Notes: generated by a model not told the origin, from the letters alone. DNA of 17,211 bases from Fibrobacterota bacterium (GCA_030619215.1 JAUXBV010000004.1:1-17211); one strand, 5' to 3'. Shown: positions 7,679 to 14,348, numbered from the stretch's first letter. Program-made: numbers and translations.

Positions 7679-7993
7679 CACAATTTTATTGAGCCATCAA
7701 AAACAGGCGGTTTTTGCAGGTTGTTGACAATATGGTTTACTCACACGTAAAGCAGTGGGGATTTTTTTTATGATTTTTTATACACCATAAACAATCTTGT
7801 AACAGATTGATTTTTAATAAATTACAAGCTCCTATCATCTGATATATTAAATGTTCAAATTAAAAACTTTAATAAAAATGTTGCGAAAATAACTTTTTAT
7901 CGATATATTAGTAAGGCATTTTGATAACTATAACACGTAAATTATTGAATTTTATATATAACCACCATTATCAGAAAGGGCAAGAAAAGACCT

Positions 7994-8458
7994 ATGCAGC
8001 TACCAAAATCCCGACGTCGTCAAAAGCTTCGTGAAAAGCAGTGCCAGTACCCCGGCTGTGGAAAGATATTCTTTGGTATCCACATTTCAAAATACTGCCC
8101 GGAGCACAGACAGGACCGGTATCGTATCCGCAAGCGCACGAAACCTGAAGATGTTAATATTAAAAACCAAACGTATAAACATAATTATACTGAAGTGGTT
8201 ACGATGGTTCTTAACTGCACCCTGGAGGCGTGCGACAACCAGTTCGAGGTAAAAATTTTCCCTCGCCAGTACGTGTATCCCAAGTATTGCCCCGAACATC
8301 GAAACGAATACCGGCGCGTTCGGCATCTCCATGCAATCGGCAGGGATGATTTGATCGAGCAAATGAAGAGAGAGAGCGAAACTGCTGAGATTGAAACCAT
8401 TATGGGGTCGCAGGCGGTAAAGGATAAAGCCAACGTGCTCGAAAAAAAAATAGCTTGA
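7994..8458 (+). CDS. Hypothetical protein with two Cys3His (putative zinc-binding) modules
   Basis: I do not recognise a family. The 154-residue basic protein contains two similar modules. Module 1 is C17-x4-C22-x12-C35-PE-H38; module 2 is C75-x4-C80-x18-C99-PE-H102. Both share the ending KYCPEHR followed by an arginine/tyrosine-rich stretch (DRYRIRKR and EYRRVRH). Each has three Cys and one His in zinc-ligand spacing, so two bound zinc ions are likely, and the duplicated module is the main feature. The N-terminus (PKSRRRQKLREK) and inter-module regions are strongly basic, consistent with nucleic-acid binding, which is inference. The C-terminal third (about 112-154) is predicted helical and charged. 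The start at 7994 follows a purine-rich AGAAAGGG a little far upstream (7973-7980). It stands alone, ending in a duplicated terminator. Confidence 0.6.
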   Translation: MQLPKSRRRQKLREKQCQYPGCGKIFFGIHISKYCPEHRQDRYRIRKRTKPEDVNIKNQTYKHNYTEVVTMVLNCTLEACDNQFEVKIFPRQYVYPKYCPEHRNEYRRVRHLHAIGRDDLIEQMKRESETAEIETIMGSQAVKDKANVLEKKIA

Positions 8459-8489
8459 TTTAGAGCTTTCTTTTTACTTTAATTATGTG

Positions 8490-8517
8490 GGTAAAAGATT
8501 TTATCTTTTACCTTTTT
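8490..8517 (+). terminator. Rho-independent terminator, copy 1
   Basis: Arms GGTAAAAGAT (8490-8499) and ATCTTTTACC (8503-8512) close a TTT loop and are followed by five T. It lies about 30 bases after the stop of the Cys3His protein. Confidence 0.8.
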
Positions 8518-8544
8518 ATATTGTTGTAAAGTAAATAATTATGT

Positions 8545-8576
8545 GGGTAAAAGATTTTATCTTTTACCCTTTTTTT
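8545..8576 (+). terminator. Rho-independent terminator, copy 2
   Basis: Arms GGGTAAAAGAT (8545-8555) and ATCTTTTACCC (8559-8569) close a TTT loop and are followed by seven T. This copy has one more G-C pair and a longer T tract than copy 1, so it should be the stronger one. Confidence 0.85.
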
Positions 8577-8687
8577 ATTGTAAAGTAAATAATCCTTTTT
8601 ATTAAAACGCTTCAGATGTTATTTTTTATCCCGAACAAATTACATCCAAAACAGGTATCACCTATTTTATACCATGCTTAAATGAGA

Positions 8688-8702
8688 TTAGTATATTACT
8701 AA
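8688..8702. repeat. Inverted repeat upstream of the acyltransferase gene
   Basis: Arms TTAGTA (8688-8693) and TACTAA (8697-8702) surround TAT, 40 bases before the start at 8742. It may be an operator for the acyltransferase/cyclase unit. The rest of 8591-8741 is AT-rich with no clear promoter hexamers. Confidence 0.35.
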
Positions 8703-8741
8703 GACCACTTTAATCCTGTAAAACGCTTTATTTGCTTAACT

Positions 8742-9854
8742 ATGAAGAATTATCAGAGAGCATTGTCAAATGTATCTAAAAAGGTTGATCCATTTATAAA
8801 TAATACCTTCAGCAGTCTTAATATTACAGGGCCCGCCCTCTCATTTGGCGAGCTGAAGAGATCTCCAATAATGGTTGTATGCACCCATAGAAGCCACCTG
8901 GATTATATGCTTTTGGGAAATGAATTTTACAAACTGGGTCTTTACAACCTGCGTTTTGCCGCGGGGGACAATTTAACAAACCTGCCGTATATAGGAACAA
9001 AATTTCGCTCATACGGCGCCTTTTCAGTTTACCGGGCCCGGGCTACGAACAGAAAATACATTTTTGAATTATGCAACCAGGTTATCGAGATGCTCAATGA
9101 TGGGGATAATATCGTTGTCTTTCCGGAGGGAGGGCGAAGTTACAGTGGCGGGATGATGGAGATGAAATATGGTATTCTTGCTGCAAATATTATAGCACAG
9201 TATCACTCCCCCGAAAAACAACACCTCTACCTGCCGGTAACCATTTCATACGAAAAGCTGCCGGAGCTTCTCTATTTTGAAACCCTTGAGAGGGGAAGGC
9301 GCATGCTGAAACAGAAGGGCGGCTTCATTCAAAATGTGGTGGGAAACGCCTGTTATTTCGGCGCAGACATTGTTGCATTTGCCAAGCTGCTGTCAGCACA
9401 TAGCTTCGGCATCCATTATGGAGAAATCTTTATTGACTATAGCGACCCTGTCCCGGTTAACGATATTGTGGATATAAAAAAGTATTACTCACCCGGCAAA
9501 CGGTATGAATTCTTTGCCCATAAGGTTTCCATTCAAAAGGTCGGTGAGACATTGCGCAAATGGCTGTTTCAGCTCTACCGCATACTACCGCAGCATATTG
9601 TTGCAGCACTAATGTTACAATCCGAATCATACACCAGGGCGGAAATGACAAAGAGGGTTCCGGACATTGTGGAAGGACTTCAAAAGAAGAAGAAAAACTG
9701 TAAATCCCTGGTTAACCTGACAGAAGATGAGATTGTGGAAAAGGGGATCGACCAGCTCCGTTTCTCTCAGGCTATAAAGGTTAAACAAAATAAGATTGAA
9801 ATAAGAAGCAGAAACAGTATACAATATTACGCAGCGCCAGTAAATGCAAAATAA
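8742..9854 (+). CDS. PlsB-like glycerol-3-phosphate/lysophosphatidate acyltransferase family protein
   Basis: The 370-residue protein shows the acyltransferase blocks in order: HRSHLD (H49-x4-D54, the catalytic pair), GAFSVYRAR (92-100), FPEGGRS (127-133, phosphate-binding) and PVTISYEKLPE (165-175). The variant FPEGGRSYSG and the following MMEMKYGIL are typical of the PlsB/GNPAT branch rather than the shorter PlsC branch. It would place a fatty acyl chain on glycerol-3-phosphate or a related acceptor at the inner membrane, an early step of phospholipid synthesis. At 370 residues it is much shorter than E. coli PlsB, keeping the catalytic domain with a helical C-terminal extension. There is no clear SD before the ATG; the conserved region starts about residue 40, so a later start is unlikely. 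The gene ends 11 bases before the diadenylate cyclase gene, so the two are probably co-transcribed. Confidence 0.85.
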   Translation: MKNYQRALSNVSKKVDPFINNTFSSLNITGPALSFGELKRSPIMVVCTHRSHLDYMLLGNEFYKLGLYNLRFAAGDNLTNLPYIGTKFRSYGAFSVYRARATNRKYIFELCNQVIEMLNDGDNIVVFPEGGRSYSGGMMEMKYGILAANIIAQYHSPEKQHLYLPVTISYEKLPELLYFETLERGRRMLKQKGGFIQNVVGNACYFGADIVAFAKLLSAHSFGIHYGEIFIDYSDPVPVNDIVDIKKYYSPGKRYEFFAHKVSIQKVGETLRKWLFQLYRILPQHIVAALMLQSESYTRAEMTKRVPDIVEGLQKKKKNCKSLVNLTEDEIVEKGIDQLRFSQAIKVKQNKIEIRSRNSIQYYAAPVNAK

Positions 9855-9859
9855 GGGGG
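9853..9859 (+). promoter_or_regulatory. Ribosome binding site that fixes the GTG start of the cyclase fusion
   Basis: AAGGGGG overlaps the acyltransferase TAA (9852-9854) and lies 6 bases before GTG at 9866. No in-frame ATG occurs before the EIIA-like domain begins. Confidence 0.8.
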
Positions 9860-9865
9860 TCATTA

Positions 9866-11281
9866 GTGGCATTCTATGATTATTTAAAGATTTCAACGGT
9901 GATTGATTTGAAAGAAACGGAGAAGACCGATGCTCTCACGGAGCTGGTTCAAATCCTATGCAAGATTGAAGGCATTAAAAAAAGAAAACCGATCATTGAC
10001 GATATGCTCAAACGGGAGGAGTCTGCATCAACCTTTATCGGGCAGGGGCTCGCAATTCCCTATACCAAAGGGCCAATTCAAGATGACTTTTCAATAGTAG
10101 TCGGCAGGAACCTGCATGGGATAAATTATGACGCTGCAAGAGGCGCACAAGCTCACATTATCGTTCTTGTCATGGCAAAAAACCCTGAACATGCCTCGCA
10201 AATAGAATTAAGACAGGAAATAGCCTCCTTTTTCAAATCTGAAGCGATAAAAGAAAAGGTGCTGTCACCCGAGGGTATAATTGACGTCATTGAGCTGGTC
10301 TCATCCTATAAGAAAAAGACAACACGCATCATCGTATCAAAAAAAACCGGAGCCCCGAAAAAAGGCATGGACCCGGTAATCTCTTCAGCTATGTCCCTGG
10401 CAAAAGACCTGAAGGCTACAGCACTGATCTTTCTTGCAGATGCGGTTGAAGAAAATGATTTTCTTAACAGTATTAAAACCAAGAAAAGGGTTATCATAAT
10501 AACCAGCAACAAATCACGTTTTGAAAAAGATGACAAACGCTTTTCCGACCTTATTCAGGCACCCTACTTTCCTGCATCACGCACGGGGCAGATAAAAATC
10601 GGGATTTTGCTGGCTCTTTCCCGGTCCCTTATTAAAAAGAATGACCGTGTTGTTTGTGTCTCAGGCAATTCAAATACCGGTAAATTCGACACCGTCATCT
10701 CTCTTGATGTGGAAAAGGAGTTCCAGTTCTTTTTCTCTGAGGCCAGAACGATCCTTCCACCCGATGTAAAACCTGAAGTACTGGAGCGGGTTCTCGGCCT
10801 TGCAAGCGAGATCGCCATTGAAGGCAGGGAAGGTAAGCCGACCGGAACAATTTTTGTGCTAGGTGATACCAACTCGGTAAATGCCTATGTCAGGCAGTTA
10901 ATAATCAATCCATTCCGTGGTTACAGCGAAGCGGAGCGCAGCATTCTGGATCCGGGCCTTGATGAAACTATCAAAGAGTTCGCAAGTATAGACGGGGCAT
11001 TTATCATCACCGGTGACGGTACCGTGCTTTCTGCCGGCAGCTACCTCCGGCCCCCACCGGAAAACGGCATTGATGTAGAGGCCCTGCCTAGCGGATTTGG
11101 CGCGCGGCATGCGGCTGCTGCGGGGATAACTGTCTGCACGAACGCCCTTGCAATTACAATCTCTGAATCAACAGGAATGGTTTCGATATTCAAAAACGGC
11201 ACCATAATGCTCAGTATTGCAAAACCCGTTATGAAGAGAAGCTCAACAAGACTGTTTAATATTGCGCTTTCAGACCATTGA
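9866..11281 (+). CDS. Three-domain protein: EIIA(Ntr)-like, pyruvate-kinase-C-like, diadenylate cyclase (DisA_N)
   Basis: The 471-residue protein has three parts. Residues 1-150 match the PTS EIIA(Ntr)/fructose family, including TFIGQGLAIP, but the phospho-acceptor His after AIP is Tyr (Y66). Residues about 163-285 resemble the alpha/beta C-terminal domain of pyruvate kinase (ISSAMSLAKDLKATALIFLA, then KNDRVVCVSGNSNTGKFDT, 238-256). Residues about 287-471 are a DisA_N diadenylate cyclase domain, with DGA (376-378), GARHAAAAG (412-420) and SESTGMVSIFKNG (433-445). The cyclase makes c-di-AMP from two ATP. The usual RHR motif reads RHA here. A PK-C-like domain joined to a cyclase domain is known for CdaZ-type archaeal enzymes; the extra EIIA-like domain is unusual. 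The start is GTG at 9866 with SD AAGGGGG (9853-9859) overlapping the acyltransferase stop, so translation is coupled. No membrane segments are evident. Confidence 0.85.
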   Translation: MAFYDYLKISTVIDLKETEKTDALTELVQILCKIEGIKKRKPIIDDMLKREESASTFIGQGLAIPYTKGPIQDDFSIVVGRNLHGINYDAARGAQAHIIVLVMAKNPEHASQIELRQEIASFFKSEAIKEKVLSPEGIIDVIELVSSYKKKTTRIIVSKKTGAPKKGMDPVISSAMSLAKDLKATALIFLADAVEENDFLNSIKTKKRVIIITSNKSRFEKDDKRFSDLIQAPYFPASRTGQIKIGILLALSRSLIKKNDRVVCVSGNSNTGKFDTVISLDVEKEFQFFFSEARTILPPDVKPEVLERVLGLASEIAIEGREGKPTGTIFVLGDTNSVNAYVRQLIINPFRGYSEAERSILDPGLDETIKEFASIDGAFIITGDGTVLSAGSYLRPPPENGIDVEALPSGFGARHAAAAGITVCTNALAITISESTGMVSIFKNGTIMLSIAKPVMKRSSTRLFNIALSDH

Positions 11282-11338
11282 TTCTGTATTTTGATTTTGT
11301 TTTATTCAATAATACATAATAATTTGGGCGTGTCCTGA

Positions 11339-11354
11339 ATCCCGTGCAGGGGAT
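11339..11354. repeat. Short hairpin in the GC-rich leader before pgi
   Basis: Arms ATCCC (11339-11343) and GGGAT (11350-11354) flank 6 bases inside a locally GC-rich patch (11326-11370) of an otherwise AT-rich gap. There is no T tract, so it is not a standard terminator. It could be a leader structure for pgi or a fragment of a repeat. Confidence 0.3.
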
Positions 11355-11391
11355 AAAGGGCGGCGGAGTATAGGAAAAAAATAATAAGCAA

Positions 11392-11397
11392 AAGGAG
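11392..11397 (+). promoter_or_regulatory. Ribosome binding site that fixes the TTG start of pgi
   Basis: AAGGAG sits 6 bases before TTG at 11404; no ATG with a comparable site is close by. Confidence 0.85.
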
Positions 11398-11403
11398 AAT
11401 AAA

Positions 11404-12753
11404 TTGCAAAAAATATTCTATGATACAAAATGCCTGAATAAATGGATAATCCCCGAAAAATTAGAAAGTTACAGGGAGCCTGCAGCAGAAGCAGAGACAA
11501 TGCTTAAAGAAAAAAAGGGATTGGGCAACGACTTTTTAGGATGGCTCAACCTGCCAATTGAAACAGATGAACCGTTTCTCACTTCCATAAAAAATAAAGC
11601 TGACGAAATAAGAGGAAACACAGACGTCTTTATAAGTATCGGCATAGGCGGCTCATATCTTGGAGCCAAAGCTGCAATAGAATTTCTCAGCCCCTCATTT
11701 GAAGGTTTGAGGAAACCTCACATTATCTTTGCGGGGCACCAGGTTAATTCCGACTATATGTCTGATTTATTAAAACTTATTGAAAATAAAGATGTTACAT
11801 TAAATGTCATATCAAAAAGCGGCACCACAACAGAGCCGGGTATTGCCTTCCGCGTACTCAGAAAATGGATGGAAAAAAAATACGGGAGAAAAGAATCGGC
11901 CGAAAGAATAATCGCTACAACCGATCCTCAAAAAGGCGCCCTTCGTAAACTGGCAGAAAAAGAAGGATATGCAACCTTCCCCATACCACCGGATGTTGGT
12001 GGAAGATATTCCGTATTAACACCGGTCGGCCTCCTCCCAATCGCTGTATCCGGTATTGATGTTTTCAAGCTTCTTTCCGGCGCTAAAGAGGCTACTGAAT
12101 TCTGCAGTGGAAATGATATAACTCAAAATATTTCAATGCGCTACGCGATTATACGTAACATCCTTTTCCGGCAGGGTAAAGTTATCGAGGTACTTGCCGG
12201 ATTCCAGCCTCAACTCCATTATATCGGCGACTGGTGGAAACAGCTTACCGGTGAAAGCGAGGGGAAAAACTTTACCGGTATCTTTCCCGCTGCAGTTGAT
12301 TACACTACTGACCTGCACTCTATCGGACAATGGATGCAGGAAGGTACGAGAAATGTTTTCGAAACTTTCATAATCCTGAAAAAAACGGATAACACCGTAA
12401 CAATACCCGGGTTTGACGATGACAATGACGGCTTAAACTACCTCAAAGACTCAAGCTTCGAAACGGTGAATAACAGCGCATACAAAGGAACAGTACTTGC
12501 CCATCTCGATGGAGGAGTACCGATAAGCGCAATCACTATCGAAGACAGAACACCCGAAGCCCTGGGTCAACTCTTCTACTTCTTTGAAAAAGCAATCGCC
12601 ATTTCCGGACACCTCCTGAGAGTTAATCCGTTCAACCAGCCCGGTGTTGAAGCTTACAAACAAAACATGTTTGCCTTTCTTTCGAAACCGGGATTTGAAG
12701 AAAAAGGAGAAGAGTTAAAGGAAAAATTAAAAGAGCTTGACCTGGATATTTAA
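11404..12753 (+). CDS. pgi: Glucose-6-phosphate isomerase
   Basis: The 449-residue enzyme interconverts glucose-6-phosphate and fructose-6-phosphate in cytoplasmic glycolysis and gluconeogenesis. Signatures are SIGIGGSYLGA (78-88), the sugar-phosphate loop SKSGTTTEPG (137-146), the PROSITE-type segment DVGGRYSVLTPVG (197-209), catalytic-type E284 in GESEGK, H305 in TTDLHSIGQW, and NPFNQPGVEAYK (408-419) with K419. The length is that of the compact bacterial form (about 450 residues) rather than the roughly 550-residue E. coli form. The start is TTG at 11404: an SD (AAGGAG, 11392-11397) lies 6 bases before it, and the next Met would remove conserved N-terminal sequence. It is 122 bases after the cyclase gene, with a GC-rich leader, so a separate promoter is possible. 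Confidence 0.97.
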   Translation: MQKIFYDTKCLNKWIIPEKLESYREPAAEAETMLKEKKGLGNDFLGWLNLPIETDEPFLTSIKNKADEIRGNTDVFISIGIGGSYLGAKAAIEFLSPSFEGLRKPHIIFAGHQVNSDYMSDLLKLIENKDVTLNVISKSGTTTEPGIAFRVLRKWMEKKYGRKESAERIIATTDPQKGALRKLAEKEGYATFPIPPDVGGRYSVLTPVGLLPIAVSGIDVFKLLSGAKEATEFCSGNDITQNISMRYAIIRNILFRQGKVIEVLAGFQPQLHYIGDWWKQLTGESEGKNFTGIFPAAVDYTTDLHSIGQWMQEGTRNVFETFIILKKTDNTVTIPGFDDDNDGLNYLKDSSFETVNNSAYKGTVLAHLDGGVPISAITIEDRTPEALGQLFYFFEKAIAISGHLLRVNPFNQPGVEAYKQNMFAFLSKPGFEEKGEELKEKLKELDLDI

Positions 12754-12832
12754 AAGTATCCCTAAAATAATGGACTAGCTAATCCTTTATAAATAAAGAA
12801 ATTATAAACATTCCTGCAAAGGAGCTCTCCCT

Positions 12833-13249
12833 ATGAAATCATATAGAGAAACCCTCACGTTCAATATCTCCAAACGCCGCGCTTACCTGAATATCACACC
12901 CCAGGTTCAGGAATGCCTGCGAAAAAGTAAAGTTACTGAAGGGCTCTGCCTCGTGAATGCCATGCATATCACCGCAAGCGTATACATTAACGATGACGAG
13001 CCCGGACTCCTGCAGGACTATGACGACTGGCTGGAAAAACTCGCCCCGCATGAACCGGTAAGCCAATACAGACACAACGGTTACGAAGATAACGGCGACG
13101 CACACCTGAAAAGACAGGTCATGGGCAGGGAAGTTGTCGTAGCAATTACTGACGGAAAACTGGATTTCGGACCGTGGGAGCAGATCTTTTACGGCGAGTT
13201 TGACGGCAGGAGGTCAAAGAGGGTTCTTGTGAAGATAATAGGGGAATAA
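12833..13249 (+). CDS. yjbQ: YjbQ/UPF0047 family protein
   Basis: The 138-residue protein matches the YjbQ (UPF0047) family over its full length. Visible family segments are [19 protein letters not shown] (42-60, His45), [17 protein letters not shown] (87-103) and [13 protein letters not shown] (115-127) followed by the C-terminal strand [10 protein letters not shown]. The family forms small trimeric beta-rich proteins with a conserved His/Asp/Glu metal-like site; some members have been reported to have weak thiamine-phosphate synthase activity, and the physiological role is unsettled. An SD (AAAGGAG, 12818-12824) lies 8 bases before the ATG. It follows pgi by 79 bases with no strong terminator between, so read-through is possible. 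An inverted repeat with arms CTTTAT/ATAAAG (12785-12798) lies in the gap. Confidence 0.92.
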   Translation: MKSYRETLTFNISKRRAYLNITPQVQECLRKSKVTEGLCLVNAMHITASVYINDDEPGLLQDYDDWLEKLAPHEPVSQYRHNGYEDNGDAHLKRQVMGREVVVAITDGKLDFGPWEQIFYGEFDGRRSKRVLVKIIGE

Positions 13250-13290
13250 AAAAACAATATGAAATTGCAGTATTTTATCGATATAAGACT

Positions 13291-13306
13291 CTTTTCCTCT
13301 GAAAAG
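13291..13306. repeat. Small hairpin after the YjbQ gene
   Basis: Arms CTTTTC (13291-13296) and GAAAAG (13301-13306) enclose CTCT. It lies 41 bases past the YjbQ stop and has no T tract, so termination by it is doubtful. Confidence 0.35.
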
Positions 13307-13310
13307 GATA

Positions 13311-13368
13311 AATCTGAGTAAATATACAAGAGTTTGCAAGGTGACACCACTCTGGTATAACTCAGATT
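13311..13368. repeat. Nested inverted-repeat element, 58 bases
   Basis: Three concentric arm pairs are visible: AATCTGAGT (13311-13319) with ACTCAGATT (13360-13368), perfect over 9 bases; AGAGT (13329-13333) with ACTCT (13349-13353); and GGTG (13340-13343) with CACC (13345-13348). The folded form would be a long hairpin with internal loops. It stands at the change from the housekeeping block to the AT-rich block, 37 bases before the ankyrin gene. Confidence 0.6.
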
Positions 13369-13404
13369 AAACGGGAACAAGAGATTTTTTTTCTATTCAT
13401 TCAT

Positions 13405-13791
13405 ATGTTATACCTTTTTTCTATGAAAAAAAATAAAGAATTTACAATTAATCAGTTGCTTATTTTTGCATGTCGCTCGGGCAATCTGAAATTAATTAAA
13501 GAACGTATTAAATTGGGCGATGATATAAATTATTTGGATGAAATGCATGGTTCACCTCTTTTAGAAGCTGTAAAAAGTAATAATACTGAATTGATTGAAT
13601 TCCTTATTCAAAATGGGGCCGATTTAAAAATTTCTGACAAACATGAAAATGGCCCAGTCGAATATGCGATTGGTTATGGAAATAAGGAATCATTAAAACT
13701 ATTACTTGACCGGGAAGCGTCTATGGTAAATCCTGGACGGCCCCATTATAGAATAGATTCAGATGCAATTATAATTGCAGAAATTTTTTAA
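13405..13791 (+). CDS. Small ankyrin-repeat protein
   Basis: The 128-residue product contains about three ankyrin repeats: LLIFACRSGNLKLIKERIKLGDDIN (partial first repeat, residues 19-43 approximately), then a well-formed repeat with HGSPLLEAVKSNNTELIEF and LIQNGADL, and a third with GPVEYAIGYGNKESLKLLLD. Ankyrin repeats mediate protein-protein contact; no catalytic domain is attached. The repeats are followed by only a short tail, so the protein may be a truncated member of a longer family or simply small. Two in-frame ATGs exist (13405 and 13423); neither has a clear SD and I cannot choose, although MKKNKEF at 13423 looks like a natural N-terminus. The gene is AT-rich like its downstream neighbours and unlike pgi and yjbQ upstream. 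Confidence 0.65.
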   Translation: MLYLFSMKKNKEFTINQLLIFACRSGNLKLIKERIKLGDDINYLDEMHGSPLLEAVKSNNTELIEFLIQNGADLKISDKHENGPVEYAIGYGNKESLKLLLDREASMVNPGRPHYRIDSDAIIIAEIF

Positions 13792-13884
13792 AAGAAAAGT
13801 GAAAAAACACCAAAAAGAATAATTGGAATATGTCAAGGTAGACTCAAATTATATGATAGTATTTGAGAATTGCGAGGTATTATT

Positions 13885-14193
13885 GTGAAAAAATCAAAAA
13901 AGAGTAAACTAGAAAAGCATGGATGGAAAATTGGAACAGCAGCTGAATTTCTTGAGTTATCTGTTGAGGATGAAGCTTATGTTGAGCTTAAGGTCACATT
14001 AAGCCAATATCTTCATAAAAAACGTATAAAAGAACACTTAACTCAAGAACAATTAGCGAACCTGATTAAATCAAGTCAATCTAGAGTTGCTAAAATGGAA
14101 AATGGGGACCCTACAGTATCAATTGACCTTCTGATTAAATCATTATTTGCTTTAGGTACATCACGTAGAGAGCTTTCACAAGTAATGATATAA
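13885..14193 (+). CDS. XRE/HigA-like helix-turn-helix protein, probable antitoxin or orphan regulator
   Basis: The 102-residue protein has a Cro/C1-type helix-turn-helix at about 38-92, with TQEQLANLIKSSQSRVAKMENGDPTVSI as its core (residues 53-80 approximately). The N-terminal part (GWKIGTAAEFLELSVEDEAYVELK) resembles that of antitoxins paired with RelE/HigB or Gp49-type toxins. In such pairs the toxin usually lies immediately upstream, but here the upstream gene is the ankyrin protein, and I see no toxin-like frame on either side. The frame is open to a TTG at 13870, but GTG at 13885 is preferred because GAGGT (13874-13878) lies 6 bases before it. It may be an orphan antitoxin left after loss of a toxin, or a regulator of the ankyrin gene. 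Confidence 0.75.
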   Translation: MKKSKKSKLEKHGWKIGTAAEFLELSVEDEAYVELKVTLSQYLHKKRIKEHLTQEQLANLIKSSQSRVAKMENGDPTVSIDLLIKSLFALGTSRRELSQVMI

Positions 14194-14281
14194 AAGCTTG
14201 AATTCTGTAGAACAATTTTAAGCATTAACGAGCTTCTCCATTTTAACCACTAGAAAAAAATACCCACATTAAAAAAAATAT

Positions 14282-14310
14282 TTGACAACCGCTATTTTTT
14301 ATGCTATATT
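14282..14310 (+). promoter_or_regulatory. Sigma70-type promoter of the TetR/RND unit
   Basis: TTGACA (14282-14287), a 17-base spacer and TATATT (14305-14310) make an almost consensus promoter, 39 bases before the TetR start. Confidence 0.85.
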
Positions 14311-14330
14311 AGTTAGTGAGTATTAACTAA
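14309..14330. promoter_or_regulatory. Operator-like inverted repeat for the TetR regulator
   Basis: TTAGTTA (14309-14315) and TAACTAA (14324-14330) are perfect inverted arms with 8 bases between. They begin on the last bases of the -10 hexamer and cover the expected transcription start, where a bound repressor would block initiation. This is the usual place for an autoregulatory TetR operator. Confidence 0.7.
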
Positions 14331-14348
14331 CCACTGTGAAAGGTTAAA

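Larger units (their letters stand above)
7322..7993. other. 672-base gene-free region with several inverted repeats
   Basis: No convincing protein gene is visible. The stretch contains the antiporter leader (7322-7400), a candidate miniature mobile element (7506-7607), a second inverted-repeat pair (7609-7678) and a short hairpin with arms CAAAAAC (7698-7704) and GTTTTTG (7710-7716). Beyond about 7740 the DNA is simply AT-rich up to the next gene; a TTGACA at 7724-7729 lacks a good -10 partner. The GC content rises abruptly within 7500-7680 compared with both sides, which supports an inserted element there. Confidence 0.6.
8481..8590. repeat. Tandem direct duplication of the terminator unit
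   Basis: Two nearly identical units (8481-8536, 56 bases, and 8537-8590, 54 bases) each start AATTATGTGGGT, contain the whole terminator hairpin and end AAAGTAAAT. They differ by only a few bases near the T tract and a TGT insertion. Confidence 0.9.

Noticed and set aside
7483..7683. 66-codon minus-strand frame across the inverted repeats
   Set aside because: It spans the candidate mobile element and its flank, has no SD and no domain, so I treat it as a by-product of the repeat. It is kept as a point to check under the element.
8481..8590. Two-repeat CRISPR remnant
   Set aside because: The units are contiguous with no spacer of independent sequence, and the core is a hairpin with a T tract, which is a terminator.
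11306..11500. Minus-strand frame over the pgi start
   Set aside because: It overlaps the SD and N-terminus of pgi, lacks recognisable content and is mostly hydrophobic by composition.
12785..12798. CTTTAT/ATAAAG inverted repeat as a shared regulatory motif with 5565-5579
   Set aside because: Both copies are short AT-rich sequences before unrelated genes; two matches of this kind are expected by chance.
13792..13884. Toxin gene between the ankyrin and XRE genes
   Set aside because: The gap is 93 bases and holds no frame of toxin size on either strand.
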